A program made the position numbers and the translations under genes. A DNA stretch of 7,631 nt from an uncultured Collinsella sp. (GTDB lineage Bacteria; Actinomycetota; Coriobacteriia; Coriobacteriales; Coriobacteriaceae): NCBI GenBank assembly GCA_900549135.1, contig URNI01000096.1, positions 1 to 7,631 of the forward strand, read 5' to 3'. The notes under the pieces are model-generated. The model did not search any database and was not told where the DNA came from. It saw only the letters and a list, made by a program, of their open reading frames with translations. Positions 1 through 6,444 of this stretch are shown one piece after another. Each line of letters begins with the position of its first letter. Positions within the stretch are counted from its first letter, which is position 1.

Positions 1-227
1 AGCCAGTCGCTATAGTCCGTCACGCTGCGTTTGTCAGCGATGGGGTCGAACATCGTCACCAACAGGTCGACGCCCGCGGCTTTGGCGCGCACGAGCGTCT
101 CGGGCACTTCTTTGCCCCAAAACGAAAGCAGATGCGCATGCGTGTCGGCAAGCGGTGCCAAGGGCACGGGGCAGGCGACCGTCTTCTTTTTCTTGGTAAA
201 CGTCACGCGTGCGGTATTAGGCATCAT
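1..227 (-). CDS. tatD: TatD family metal-dependent hydrolase (5' part only)
   Basis: N-terminal part of a TatD-type metallo-hydrolase; about 75 codons lie in the window and the rest runs off the left edge. Family members are TIM-barrel enzymes with 3'-5' DNA exonuclease activity. The translation contains ADTHAHL near residues 27-33, which is the first metal-binding HxH signature (DxHxH) of the family, and it continues into a plausible beta/alpha segment (LVTMFDPI). It starts with two consecutive ATG codons at 227 and 224. The first is preferred because an AGGAG lies 7 bases before it, inside the end of rsmA. The reading frame overlaps the rsmA stop by 11 bases, so translation is probably coupled to rsmA. 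A basic KKKK stretch before the first motif makes the N-terminus slightly longer than in compact TatD proteins. Assignment is firm at family level; the metal ligands further along are not visible here. Confidence 0.88.
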   Translation of the reverse strand, partial: MMPNTARVTFTKKKKTVACPVPLAPLADTHAHLLSFWGKEVPETLVRAKAAGVDLLVTMFDPIADKRSVTDYSDW

Positions 228-1077
228 GGATTAGCTCCTGGGCCAGGCGGACAAAGTCGGCAACATCAAGCGTCTCGGCGCGCGTGGTGGGTGCGATACC
301 GCAAGCCTCAAAGGCGGCATCGAGCACGTCCTTGGCAAAGCCGTTGGCGCTCATGGAATTGCGGATGGTCTTGCGACGCTGGGCAAATGCAGCATCAATC
401 ACGCGGGCCACAAATTCGCGATCGAGTCCTTCGGGCACCACGCCGTCAACACGGTCGATACGCACGACAGCCGAGTCCACGTGCGGCGCCGGCATAAAGC
501 AACGCGGCGGCACCTCAAAGCGACCCGTCACCTGCGCATACAGGCCGAGCTTTGCCGTATAGCCGCCATAGGTCTTGTTGCCCGGCACTGCGGCAATGCG
601 ATCGGCAACCTCCTTTTGCACCATGACGACGGCGCGCTTGAGCGCGGGCATCGTCTGGAAGAACTGCAGGACGATTGTCGCCGCCACGTTATAGGGCAAG
701 TTCGCGACAAATACCGTCGGCTCACCGCCGGCGGCCTGCTCAATCTGCTCCGGCGTCACCTTGAGCGCGTCGCCCATGATAAAGCGGAAGTTGGCATAGT
801 CGGCGGCATGGGCGTCGAGCACCGGCTCGAGCTCGGGGTCGGCCTCGATTGACGTGACGCACGCCGCCTCCTGCAGCAGCGCAAGCGTGAGCGTACCAAC
901 GCCCGGGCCAACCTCGAGCACGTGCTCATCGCCTGCAAGCTCGGCAAGCTCGCAGATGCGCTCAATCACATGGTTGTCGATCAGGAAGTTCTGGCCCAGG
1001 CGATGCTTGGTCGCAAGGCCAAACTCCTCCAGCAGCTCCCTTGTTGCCGTGGGGTTTGCCAAAGGCGAAGTTGTCAT
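217..1077 (-). CDS. rsmA: 16S rRNA A1518/A1519 dimethyltransferase RsmA (KsgA)
   Basis: Cytoplasmic SAM-dependent methyltransferase that dimethylates two adjacent adenines in the 3' terminal hairpin of 16S rRNA, a late step in small-subunit maturation whose loss gives kasugamycin resistance. At 286 aa it is of normal family length. Visible motifs are GQNFL (residues 28-32), SAM-binding motif I EVGPGVGTLT (55-64), acidic E78/D80 at the end of strand 2, GDA (102-104) and the catalytic NLPYNV (126-131). The PPRCFMPAPHVDSAVV segment typical of the family follows. The start is supported by AAGGAGG at 1083-1089, six bases upstream. It follows metG after 107 bases that hold a hairpin terminator, so it may have partly independent expression. 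Its 3' end overlaps tatD by 11 bases. No motif is broken. Confidence 0.97.
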   Translation of the reverse strand: MTTSPLANPTATRELLEEFGLATKHRLGQNFLIDNHVIERICELAELAGDEHVLEVGPGVGTLTLALLQEAACVTSIEADPELEPVLDAHAADYANFRFIMGDALKVTPEQIEQAAGGEPTVFVANLPYNVAATIVLQFFQTMPALKRAVVMVQKEVADRIAAVPGNKTYGGYTAKLGLYAQVTGRFEVPPRCFMPAPHVDSAVVRIDRVDGVVPEGLDREFVARVIDAAFAQRRKTIRNSMSANGFAKDVLDAAFEACGIAPTTRAETLDVADFVRLAQELIHDA

Positions 1078-1115
1078 AGTTGCCTCCTTAGCATGATGGC
1101 GGCGTCTTGAAACGA

Positions 1116-1145
1116 AAGGGCATGGACCGTTGCGGCCATGCCCTT
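1116..1145 (-). terminator. Hairpin terminator between metG and rsmA
   Basis: A perfect 10-bp stem (1116-1125 paired with 1136-1145, AAGGGCATGG/CCATGCCCTT) encloses a 10-base loop that can add three more pairs (CCG-TTG-CGG) after one bulged A. On the minus strand it is followed by TTCGTTTC, a short interrupted T-run, so it is a moderate intrinsic terminator or attenuator. It starts 39 bases after the metG stop. There is no T-run on the plus-strand side, so it acts for minus-strand transcription. It could lower expression of rsmA and tatD relative to metG. Confidence 0.62.
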
Positions 1146-1184
1146 ACATCTAAACAGCAAATTGCCGATATGGCGCGCTACGTC

Positions 1185-2786
<1,602 letters not shown>

Positions 2787-2825
2787 GGGGTTTGTCCTCC
2801 AGAAAAACGTTGCATACAGAGGATG

Positions 2826-2831
2826 ATTCTA
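2826..2831 (-). promoter_or_regulatory. metG: Possible weak -10 element upstream of metG
   Basis: The 69-base gap between rsmI and metG contains TAGAAT (minus strand), which would start transcription near 2819 and give a leader of about 32 bases. No convincing -35 hexamer sits 16-18 bases upstream, so this is at best a weak internal promoter. No intrinsic terminator is seen in the gap, so read-through from rsmI is the simpler route for metG expression. Confidence 0.25.
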
Positions 2832-2855
2832 GCGCAAGGGCTGGATATCCTCCAT

Positions 2856-3734
2856 CTATTGCATATCGAGCACCATGGCATAGACATCGCGCTTGCGGCG
2901 CGAATACTTCTGAGACAGGCGCTTGGCCACCGCAGACGCGGGCTCCCCCTCCTCGAGCGCGGCGCGGATATCCTCGCGCAGGGCCTCGTCGGGATCCGCT
3001 GCCGCGGCGCCAACCGGCACGGCACCGGCCTCCTCATCCTCGCTCGGCGGCGCGATGACCAGCGCAATCTCGCCCTTTACCTCGCCGCGAGCACGCAGCT
3101 CCTCGGCAAGCTGGGCAGCGGGCCCGCGCAAGACCTCCTCGTGCAGCTTGGTGAGTTCGCGGCAGACGGCAACCTCACGCTGGGGAAAGACCTCCACCAC
3201 GGCCTCGAGCGTCGCCACGATGCGATGTGGAGACTCGTAGAAGATGAGCGCGCCGGGCACCACGGCAAGGCGCTGCAAACGGCGCACACGGTCGCCGTGC
3301 TTTCGGCCCAAAAAGCCCTCGAAGAAAAAATGCTCGCAGGGAATGCCGGACGAAACGAGCGCCGTGACGCAAGCAGAGGGCCCGGGAATAACTTCTACGG
3401 GCACATCGGCCTCACGTGCCGCCTCGACCAGCGCCTGGCCGGGATCGGACACGCTCGGCATGCCGGCGTCCGAGGCAAAGGCGAGGGTCTCCCCCGCCAG
3501 CAGACGGTCGACTAGGCCGGCGGCGCGGCTGGCGATCACATTCTCGTCGCAACGGACAAGCGGCTTGGAAATGCCCAGGTGCATCAGCAGCTTTGACGTC
3601 ACACGCGTGTCTTCGCAGCAGATGGCATCGGCGGCGGCAAACGCCTCGCCAACGCGCGGGGACAGGTCGCCCAGGTTGCCGATGGGCGTGCCGACCACAT
3701 AGAGTTTGCCCGTATGGGCGCTGTTTTGCGTCAT
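2856..3734 (-). CDS. rsmI: 16S rRNA C1402 2'-O-methyltransferase RsmI
   Basis: SAM-dependent tetrapyrrole-methylase-fold enzyme that 2'-O-methylates C1402 in the decoding centre of 16S rRNA; it acts in the cytoplasm on the small subunit. The 292-aa product has the near-invariant family signatures LYVVGTPIGNLGDLSPR (residues 11-27), CEDTRVTSKLL (40-50), ASDAGMPSVSDPG (87-99), VIPGPSACVTALVSSGIP (115-132) and FFFEGFLGRK (136-145), then FYESPHRI (165-172) and CRELTKLHEE (191-200). An acidic, alanine-rich linker (about 230-262) leads to a small C-terminal helical region (KRLSQKYSRRKRDVYAMVL) common in the family. The ribosome binding site is weak (AGG seven bases before the ATG). The start lies only 6 bases after the stop of the upstream GH5-like gene, so translation is probably coupled. 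Full length, no broken motifs. Confidence 0.97.
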   Translation of the reverse strand: MTQNSAHTGKLYVVGTPIGNLGDLSPRVGEAFAAADAICCEDTRVTSKLLMHLGISKPLVRCDENVIASRAAGLVDRLLAGETLAFASDAGMPSVSDPGQALVEAAREADVPVEVIPGPSACVTALVSSGIPCEHFFFEGFLGRKHGDRVRRLQRLAVVPGALIFYESPHRIVATLEAVVEVFPQREVAVCRELTKLHEEVLRGPAAQLAEELRARGEVKGEIALVIAPPSEDEEAGAVPVGAAAADPDEALREDIRAALEEGEPASAVAKRLSQKYSRRKRDVYAMVLDMQ

Positions 3735-3740
3735 ATCAAC

Positions 3741-4802
3741 CTATTCAATCATGCCGCGCTCGAGCGTACCGAGCGCCGCGCGGGCGTCCCATGCTGCAAT
3801 GCGCTTCTCGGTCTTCCACGTTTGGAAGAACCAGCCGGCAGCCGGCGCAAACGAAGCCAGCTGGTTGGCGATAAACACGCGCTCGTAGGCATTGCGGCCC
3901 TCGGGCGTAACCGACGAGTTGGCAAAGATCGCCGCGCCCGACCATTCGCCCACCAGCACGGGGAACCCAGTCGAAATCGCTTCTTTGAGCTCGCGCTTGT
4001 TGCGCGAAATCGCCGTCGTCAGCCCGCGGGGGCTCGTGATATCGAGCGCATACTCGTCACGGTAATGGTACAGGTGAAGGTCCATGTAGACGTTCTTGTA
4101 CTTGGCGCCGCGCATAAAATGCTTCCACTCGTTGGGATGCCCCGACGACGAGAAGACGACGATCTTATCCTCGGGCATATACGAACGGACGAGCTCGTAG
4201 GCGTCGCGATAGAAGTTGCGCAGGTAGTGCGCCGGAATGCCATCCGTCATGGTGAAGAGGCTCTTGTGGACGCTCATCTGCGGCGTGTCCAGCAGCTCAA
4301 TGCCCAGCAGGCTCTCGGCCTCGCCGTAGCGATCGGCCAGGCGCTCGAGCACGTCGAGCGCAACATGACGGCCGTTGGTGGACGAATGCCACTCGGCGAC
4401 AGCCTCCGGCGTGGCGGGCGAATCGTTGGAATCGCCCTGGCCACCGGGCACAGTCGCCAGGTCAAGCAGCACGCGAATGTCGTACTTGGCAGCCCACTCA
4501 ATCGCGCGGTCGATGTAGTCGACAACCGAGATGTAGGACGCATCGGACTCCTGCGAGCCAAAGGCATACCAAGGCACCGGCAGGCGCACGGCGTTGAGGC
4601 CGATCTGCGCCATACGGCGAAAATCATCCTCGCTCATAAACGTCTCGTAATGACGGCGCATGCGCTCGTTATAGGCGGCGGTGCCCATGGCCTCCTGCAG
4701 CTCGGCCGCGTTGGATGCACCGGTCGCCGCGTATAGCGACGGGGTCACCCAAGGCTCGGGAATAAACCAGCCAGAGAGATTAACGCCGAGTATCCTCTCC
4801 AT
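3741..4802 (-). CDS. GH5 exo-glucanase-like cytoplasmic protein with altered active site
   Basis: A 353-aa protein with the fold signatures of glycoside hydrolase family 5, closest by eye to exo-1,3-glucanases (GH5_9-like). GVNLSGWFIPEPWVTPSLY (residues 6-24) matches their N-terminal barrel strand. NAVRLPVPWYAF (70-81), the AAKYDIRVLLDL strand (104-115), DLHLYHY (241-247), VLVGEWSGA (282-290, nucleophile-type Glu286) and GWFFQTWKTE (323-332) follow in the expected order. Two catalytic positions are changed: the LHG-type histidine strand reads LAT (115-117), and the Asn-Glu-Pro acid/base motif reads Asp-Thr-Pro (172-174) inside an otherwise well-kept GIELLDTP. There is no signal peptide, so it is predicted cytoplasmic. 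The ATG at 4802 has AAGGGGG six bases upstream; the open frame continues to 5195 but that extension crosses the promoter and repeat array and is not coding. It lies directly upstream of rsmI. The fold is likely; hydrolytic activity is doubtful. Confidence 0.82.
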   Translation of the reverse strand: MERILGVNLSGWFIPEPWVTPSLYAATGASNAAELQEAMGTAAYNERMRRHYETFMSEDDFRRMAQIGLNAVRLPVPWYAFGSQESDASYISVVDYIDRAIEWAAKYDIRVLLDLATVPGGQGDSNDSPATPEAVAEWHSSTNGRHVALDVLERLADRYGEAESLLGIELLDTPQMSVHKSLFTMTDGIPAHYLRNFYRDAYELVRSYMPEDKIVVFSSSGHPNEWKHFMRGAKYKNVYMDLHLYHYRDEYALDITSPRGLTTAISRNKRELKEAISTGFPVLVGEWSGAAIFANSSVTPEGRNAYERVFIANQLASFAPAAGWFFQTWKTEKRIAAWDARAALGTLERGMIE

Positions 4803-4867
4803 CACTGCCCCCTTCGGATCATGCAGGTCGAACCCGCATCGTATTGCATAGGATAAGTATCGTTTTG

Positions 4868-4873
4868 AGTATA
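4868..4873 (-). promoter_or_regulatory. Candidate -10 element for the GH5-like/rsmI operon
   Basis: TATACT on the minus strand would start transcription near 4861, leaving a leader of about 58 bases before the ATG at 4802. No good -35 hexamer is present at normal spacing (the position holds GGTCGC), which fits either a weak promoter or one needing an activator. The leader holds a small hairpin (GCGGGT-TCG-ACCTGC) shortly before the ribosome binding site. Confidence 0.4.
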
Positions 4874-4892
4874 CCCGCGTGTGCGGACAGGC

Positions 4893-4904
4893 GACCGAAC
4901 GGTC
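4893..4904. promoter_or_regulatory. 12-bp dyad near the -35 region of the GH5-like gene
   Basis: GACCGAACGGTC has 5-bp arms around an AA centre and is flanked by ACAG and TGT, which extend the symmetry if a short bulge is allowed. It covers the place where a -35 element would be for the TATACT at 4868-4873, so it may be a regulator binding site. Nothing else is visible in the stretch from 4905 to 4993 apart from a short ACATATGT palindrome near 4971. Confidence 0.3.
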
Positions 4905-4993
4905 TGTAAAGTGACGCGAAAGTGGGAGGAATGTCTGAGCGGGCGGGCCCGAGATGGCGCGCAGAGATGTACATATGTGCCGGAAGTAAGCGC

Positions 4994-5240
4994 CGGAAAG
5001 CGCGTCCCGTTTTTCGCAAAAGACTGGGATGCATTTTCCGTTCGAGGCCTCAACCGGAAAATGCATCCCGTTCTGAGCGCGGGATCTGGGACGCAGTTTC
5101 CGCCAAAGACCGCAAAAGGAAAGCACATCCCATTCTGACGCCGGATTCCGGGTCGCGCTTTCCCAAGCGGCCTCAAAGCGGAAAACGCATCCCACTCTGA
5201 AGCCAAATTCCGGGACGCAATTTCCGCAGAGTCCTCGATA
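4994..5240. repeat. Four-unit ~62-bp tandem repeat with alternating inverted 14-bp motifs
   Basis: Four imperfect units begin at 4994, 5055, 5117 and 5179. Each contains a left motif of consensus GGAAANNGCNTCCC and a right motif that is its inverse (GGGNNGCNNTTTCC). Left copies are at 4995-5008, 5056-5069, 5118-5131 and 5180-5193; right copies are at 5026-5039, 5088-5101, 5150-5163 and 5212-5225. Left-to-right steps are 31-32 bp and right-to-left steps 30 bp, so eight copies alternate in orientation about every 31 bp. Spacers between arms share CTGA and GATTCC-like elements, and spacers between units share GGCCTCAA in two of three. Each unit could form a hairpin with a 14-bp imperfect stem. 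The array lies between the tRNA-Phe terminator and the GH5-like promoter. Open frames across it translate into repetitive peptides and are not credible genes. The variation between units is far greater than in a CRISPR array. Confidence 0.88.
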
Positions 5241-5269
5241 AAAGAAAAGGACCCCTTTGCAGAGGTCCT
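5238..5269 (-). terminator. Intrinsic terminator of the tRNA-Phe unit
   Basis: A 22-base hairpin at 5248-5269 forms a 9-bp stem (AGGACCTCT with AGGGGTCCT, one G-T pair) closed by a GCAA tetraloop. It is followed on the minus strand by TTTCTTTTA. It starts 14 bases after the tRNA 3' end, the classic arrangement for a monocistronic tRNA unit. Its T-run runs into the edge of the repeat array. Confidence 0.9.
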
Positions 5270-5282
5270 AGTCAATTCAAGG

Positions 5283-5355
<73 letters not shown>

Positions 5356-5366
5356 ATTTGAGGTGT

Positions 5367-5381
5367 GCCTTGTTTCAAGGC
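5367..5381 (-). other. Hairpin in the tRNA-Phe 5' leader
   Basis: GCCTTG-AAA-CAAGGC is a perfect 6-bp stem with a 3-base loop. It begins at about the predicted transcription start (near 5381) and ends 11 bases before the mature tRNA 5' end, so it would form in the leader removed by RNase P. Confidence 0.6.
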
Positions 5382-5387
5382 TTGATT

Positions 5388-5438
5388 AGTATAACCAAGG
5401 ACGCGTTCCGGTCAACCGAGAATTTTAAAAAAGTTTTT
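5388..5438 (-). promoter_or_regulatory. Strong tRNA-Phe promoter with UP-like element
   Basis: On the minus strand TTGACC (5410-5415) is separated by 16 bases from TATACT (5388-5393), giving a start near 5381. The AT-only block around 5421-5438 (AAAAACTTTTTTAAAATT) sits about 40-57 bases upstream of the start, where UP elements contact the polymerase alpha subunit. This is the arrangement expected of stable-RNA promoters. Confidence 0.82.
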
Positions 5439-5454
5439 GAGCACAGCCTCGGTT
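5414..5454. other. 7-bp inverted repeat flanking the UP-like element
   Basis: AACCGAG (5414-5420) and CTCGGTT (5448-5454) form perfect arms separated by 27 mostly AT bases; the left arm touches the -35 hexamer of the tRNA promoter. It could be a weak terminator for the upstream RHH gene, which ends at 5479, a regulator site, or chance. No standard terminator for that gene is seen elsewhere in the gap. Confidence 0.25.
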
Positions 5455-5478
5455 CTATAAATCGGCACGTCAGAGGCA

Positions 5479-5766
5479 TCAGCCGGCAGCAAGAAGTTTT
5501 TCACTCAGAGCCGCACGGGCAAACTCACTTGGCGTCATCCCCTCGGCAGCCGCCCGTCGACGAATGGCCTCCTTCATTCCCAGAGGAATCTTGACCGACA
5601 GCGTTGCCGTCCCCTCACCTGAGAGCGGGGGCCGTCCATGCACGATCCCACCAACGGTGTGTTCGCCATCCGGAAACTCTCCGCGCTCGTACGACTCGCA
5701 CCACGCGTCAATCATTTCATCCGTTACAACCTGACCATTAGCGGCCGTATACGTCTTGCCCATCAT
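5479..5766 (-). CDS. Ribbon-helix-helix (CopG-like) putative antitoxin
   Basis: A 95-aa protein with a C-terminal ribbon-helix-helix segment: strand ATLSVKI (residues 54-60), helix one GMKEAIRRRAAAEG (63-76), turn MTPSEF and helix two ARAALSEKLL (83-92). This is the CopG/Arc/MetJ-type DNA-binding fold, which acts as a dimer and often represses its own operon. The N-terminal half (1-50), including DEMIDAWCESYERGEFPDG, is not recognisable and would be the part available for binding a partner. Placement of the RHH at the C-terminus is like BrnA antitoxins. Two consecutive ATGs (5766, 5763) are possible starts; AAGGGG lies just upstream. The first ATG forms an ATGA overlap with the stop of the upstream gene, so the pair is translationally coupled. 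Antitoxin function is inferred from fold and context; a plain regulator remains possible. Confidence 0.72.
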   Translation of the reverse strand: MMGKTYTAANGQVVTDEMIDAWCESYERGEFPDGEHTVGGIVHGRPPLSGEGTATLSVKIPLGMKEAIRRRAAAEGMTPSEFARAALSEKLLAAG

Positions 5767-6029
5767 CGACCCCTTTGCCGAGCCTGTTCAATCTCCTGCC
5801 AAAATTTCTTCTGGACTGGAGACAAGGCATGAATGACAAGCCACCCACGGACAAGCTCCACCGCGACAAGTTCCACACTTCGACCATCTGGAAGCCATCC
5901 AATGGCAAGCCATCTCGGCGGCTCGTCCTTCGACTCGCGACGAATGCACTCAGTAACCGCAAGCCAAGCGCCAAGCACCTGCTTTTCCGTCAGGTGCTTT
6001 TTAGCGTTGGGATGGATCTCAACATCCAT
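5763..6029 (-). CDS. Small BrnT-like putative toxin
   Basis: An 88-aa protein starting MDVEIHPNAKKHLT. The order of an N-terminal PNAKKHLT element, a helix (EKQVLGAWLAV), a tryptophan (RW, 39-40), and paired strands PDGRSVELVAVELVRGWLVIHALSP (47-71) resembles the compact BrnT/RelE-type ribonuclease toxin layout, in which the final strands carry catalytic residues. The match is by pattern only; the usual BrnT C-terminal RIISAR is replaced by LVIHALSP, and I cannot point to a confirmed active site. The ATG at 6029 has GGAG seven bases upstream; a longer frame up to 6122 crosses the candidate promoter and has a low-quality N-terminus, so it is not used. The gene overlaps the downstream RHH gene by ATGA. 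Toxin-before-antitoxin order is that of brnTA. It could instead be an uncharacterised small partner protein. Confidence 0.6.
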   Translation of the reverse strand: MDVEIHPNAKKHLTEKQVLGAWLAVTECIRRESKDEPPRWLAIGWLPDGRSVELVAVELVRGWLVIHALSPVQKKFWQEIEQARQRGR

Positions 6030-6051
6030 GCATCTTCTCCATCTTACCCAA

Positions 6052-6081
6052 TTTCGTATGACGAAAGTCCACTGTCGCCAA
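6052..6081 (-). promoter_or_regulatory. Candidate promoter and dyad operator of the toxin-antitoxin-like pair
   Basis: On the minus strand TTGGCG (6076-6081) and TACGAA (6053-6058) are 17 bases apart in the 55-base gap after the DUF192 gene. The -10 overlaps a perfect dyad, TTTCGT-CAT-ACGAAA (6052-6066). RHH antitoxins commonly bind such dyads to repress their own operon, so the location is suggestive. The -10 match is poor (3 of 6), so a separate start is not certain. Confidence 0.4.
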
Positions 6082-6084
6082 TTC

Positions 6085-6444
6085 TTAAGCCGGCACGCGT
6101 TGGAGAGCAGGAGTCGAAACAATGATTGAAGGACGCTCTAGTACGGCCCAGGCGCCGAGGCAGGAGCACATGCGCCAAGGACGAACGTTCTCGTAGCGCG
6201 CGAGGATATTGCCGTCGCGATCGATGAAGGCGATGTCGATGGGATAGGCCATAAAACACGTATGGACCGAAGAGCAGCGTGGAAACGCCATGACGAGCGG
6301 CAGGCCGTTGGCGGCAACCGGACGCCGTCCCAGCATGCCGCGCAGGCGCACGACAAACGACTCCGCCACCACAAACTCGGCCGGCGTCCAACCCAGCCTG
6401 TTGAGTGCCCGCGCGTAAGCGATGTAGGACGAGACCGCGGTCAC
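6085..6444 (-). CDS. DUF192 family protein in the Tad locus
   Basis: A 119-aa protein covering the DUF192 domain: FVVRLRGMLGRRP (residues 30-42), LPLVMAFPRCSSVHTCFMAYPIDIAFIDRDGNIL (49-81) and ENVRPWRMCSCLGAWAVLE (85-103) match the family pattern of a compact beta-rich domain with the VHT..M..PID..F.D core. The biochemical function of DUF192 is not established. The chosen GTG start at 6444 overlaps the TadE-like stop as GTGA, with GGGGG seven bases upstream; a longer frame to 6549 lies inside the TadE-like gene. Unlike many family members it shows no signal peptide with this start. It has four cysteines (57, 63, 93, 95). Co-translation with the TadE-like gene suggests a link to pilus or envelope assembly, which is inference. 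Confidence 0.85.
   Translation of the reverse strand: MTAVSSYIAYARALNRLGWTPAEFVVAESFVVRLRGMLGRRPVAANGLPLVMAFPRCSSVHTCFMAYPIDIAFIDRDGNILARYENVRPWRMCSCLGAWAVLERPSIIVSTPALQRVPA

Noticed and set aside
3714..4736. 340-codon open frame on the plus strand
   Set aside because: It is antisense to the GH5-like gene, has low-complexity Arg/Val-rich content and no ribosome site of note.
4803..5195. N-terminal extension of the GH5-like frame
   Set aside because: The extra 131 codons run through the promoter region and the repeat array and give repetitive peptides; the ATG at 4802 has a strong ribosome site and fits the start of the fold.
4994..5240. CRISPR array
   Set aside because: Units are imperfect, are themselves inverted repeats, and the intervening sequences are related to each other, not unique spacers; no cas genes are nearby.
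4802..5275. 157-codon minus-strand frame with repeated peptide motifs (NGMCFP, RTGCIF, NGTRFP)
   Set aside because: The peptide periodicity comes from the 62-bp DNA repeat, it crosses the tRNA terminator, and there is no start with a ribosome site.
5358..5594. 78-codon plus-strand frame
   Set aside because: It overlaps the tRNA promoter and is antisense to the RHH gene with no supporting signals.
6030..6122. Upstream extension of the putative toxin
   Set aside because: It overlaps the DUF192 gene and the candidate promoter, and the residues are Arg/Trp-rich with no family likeness.
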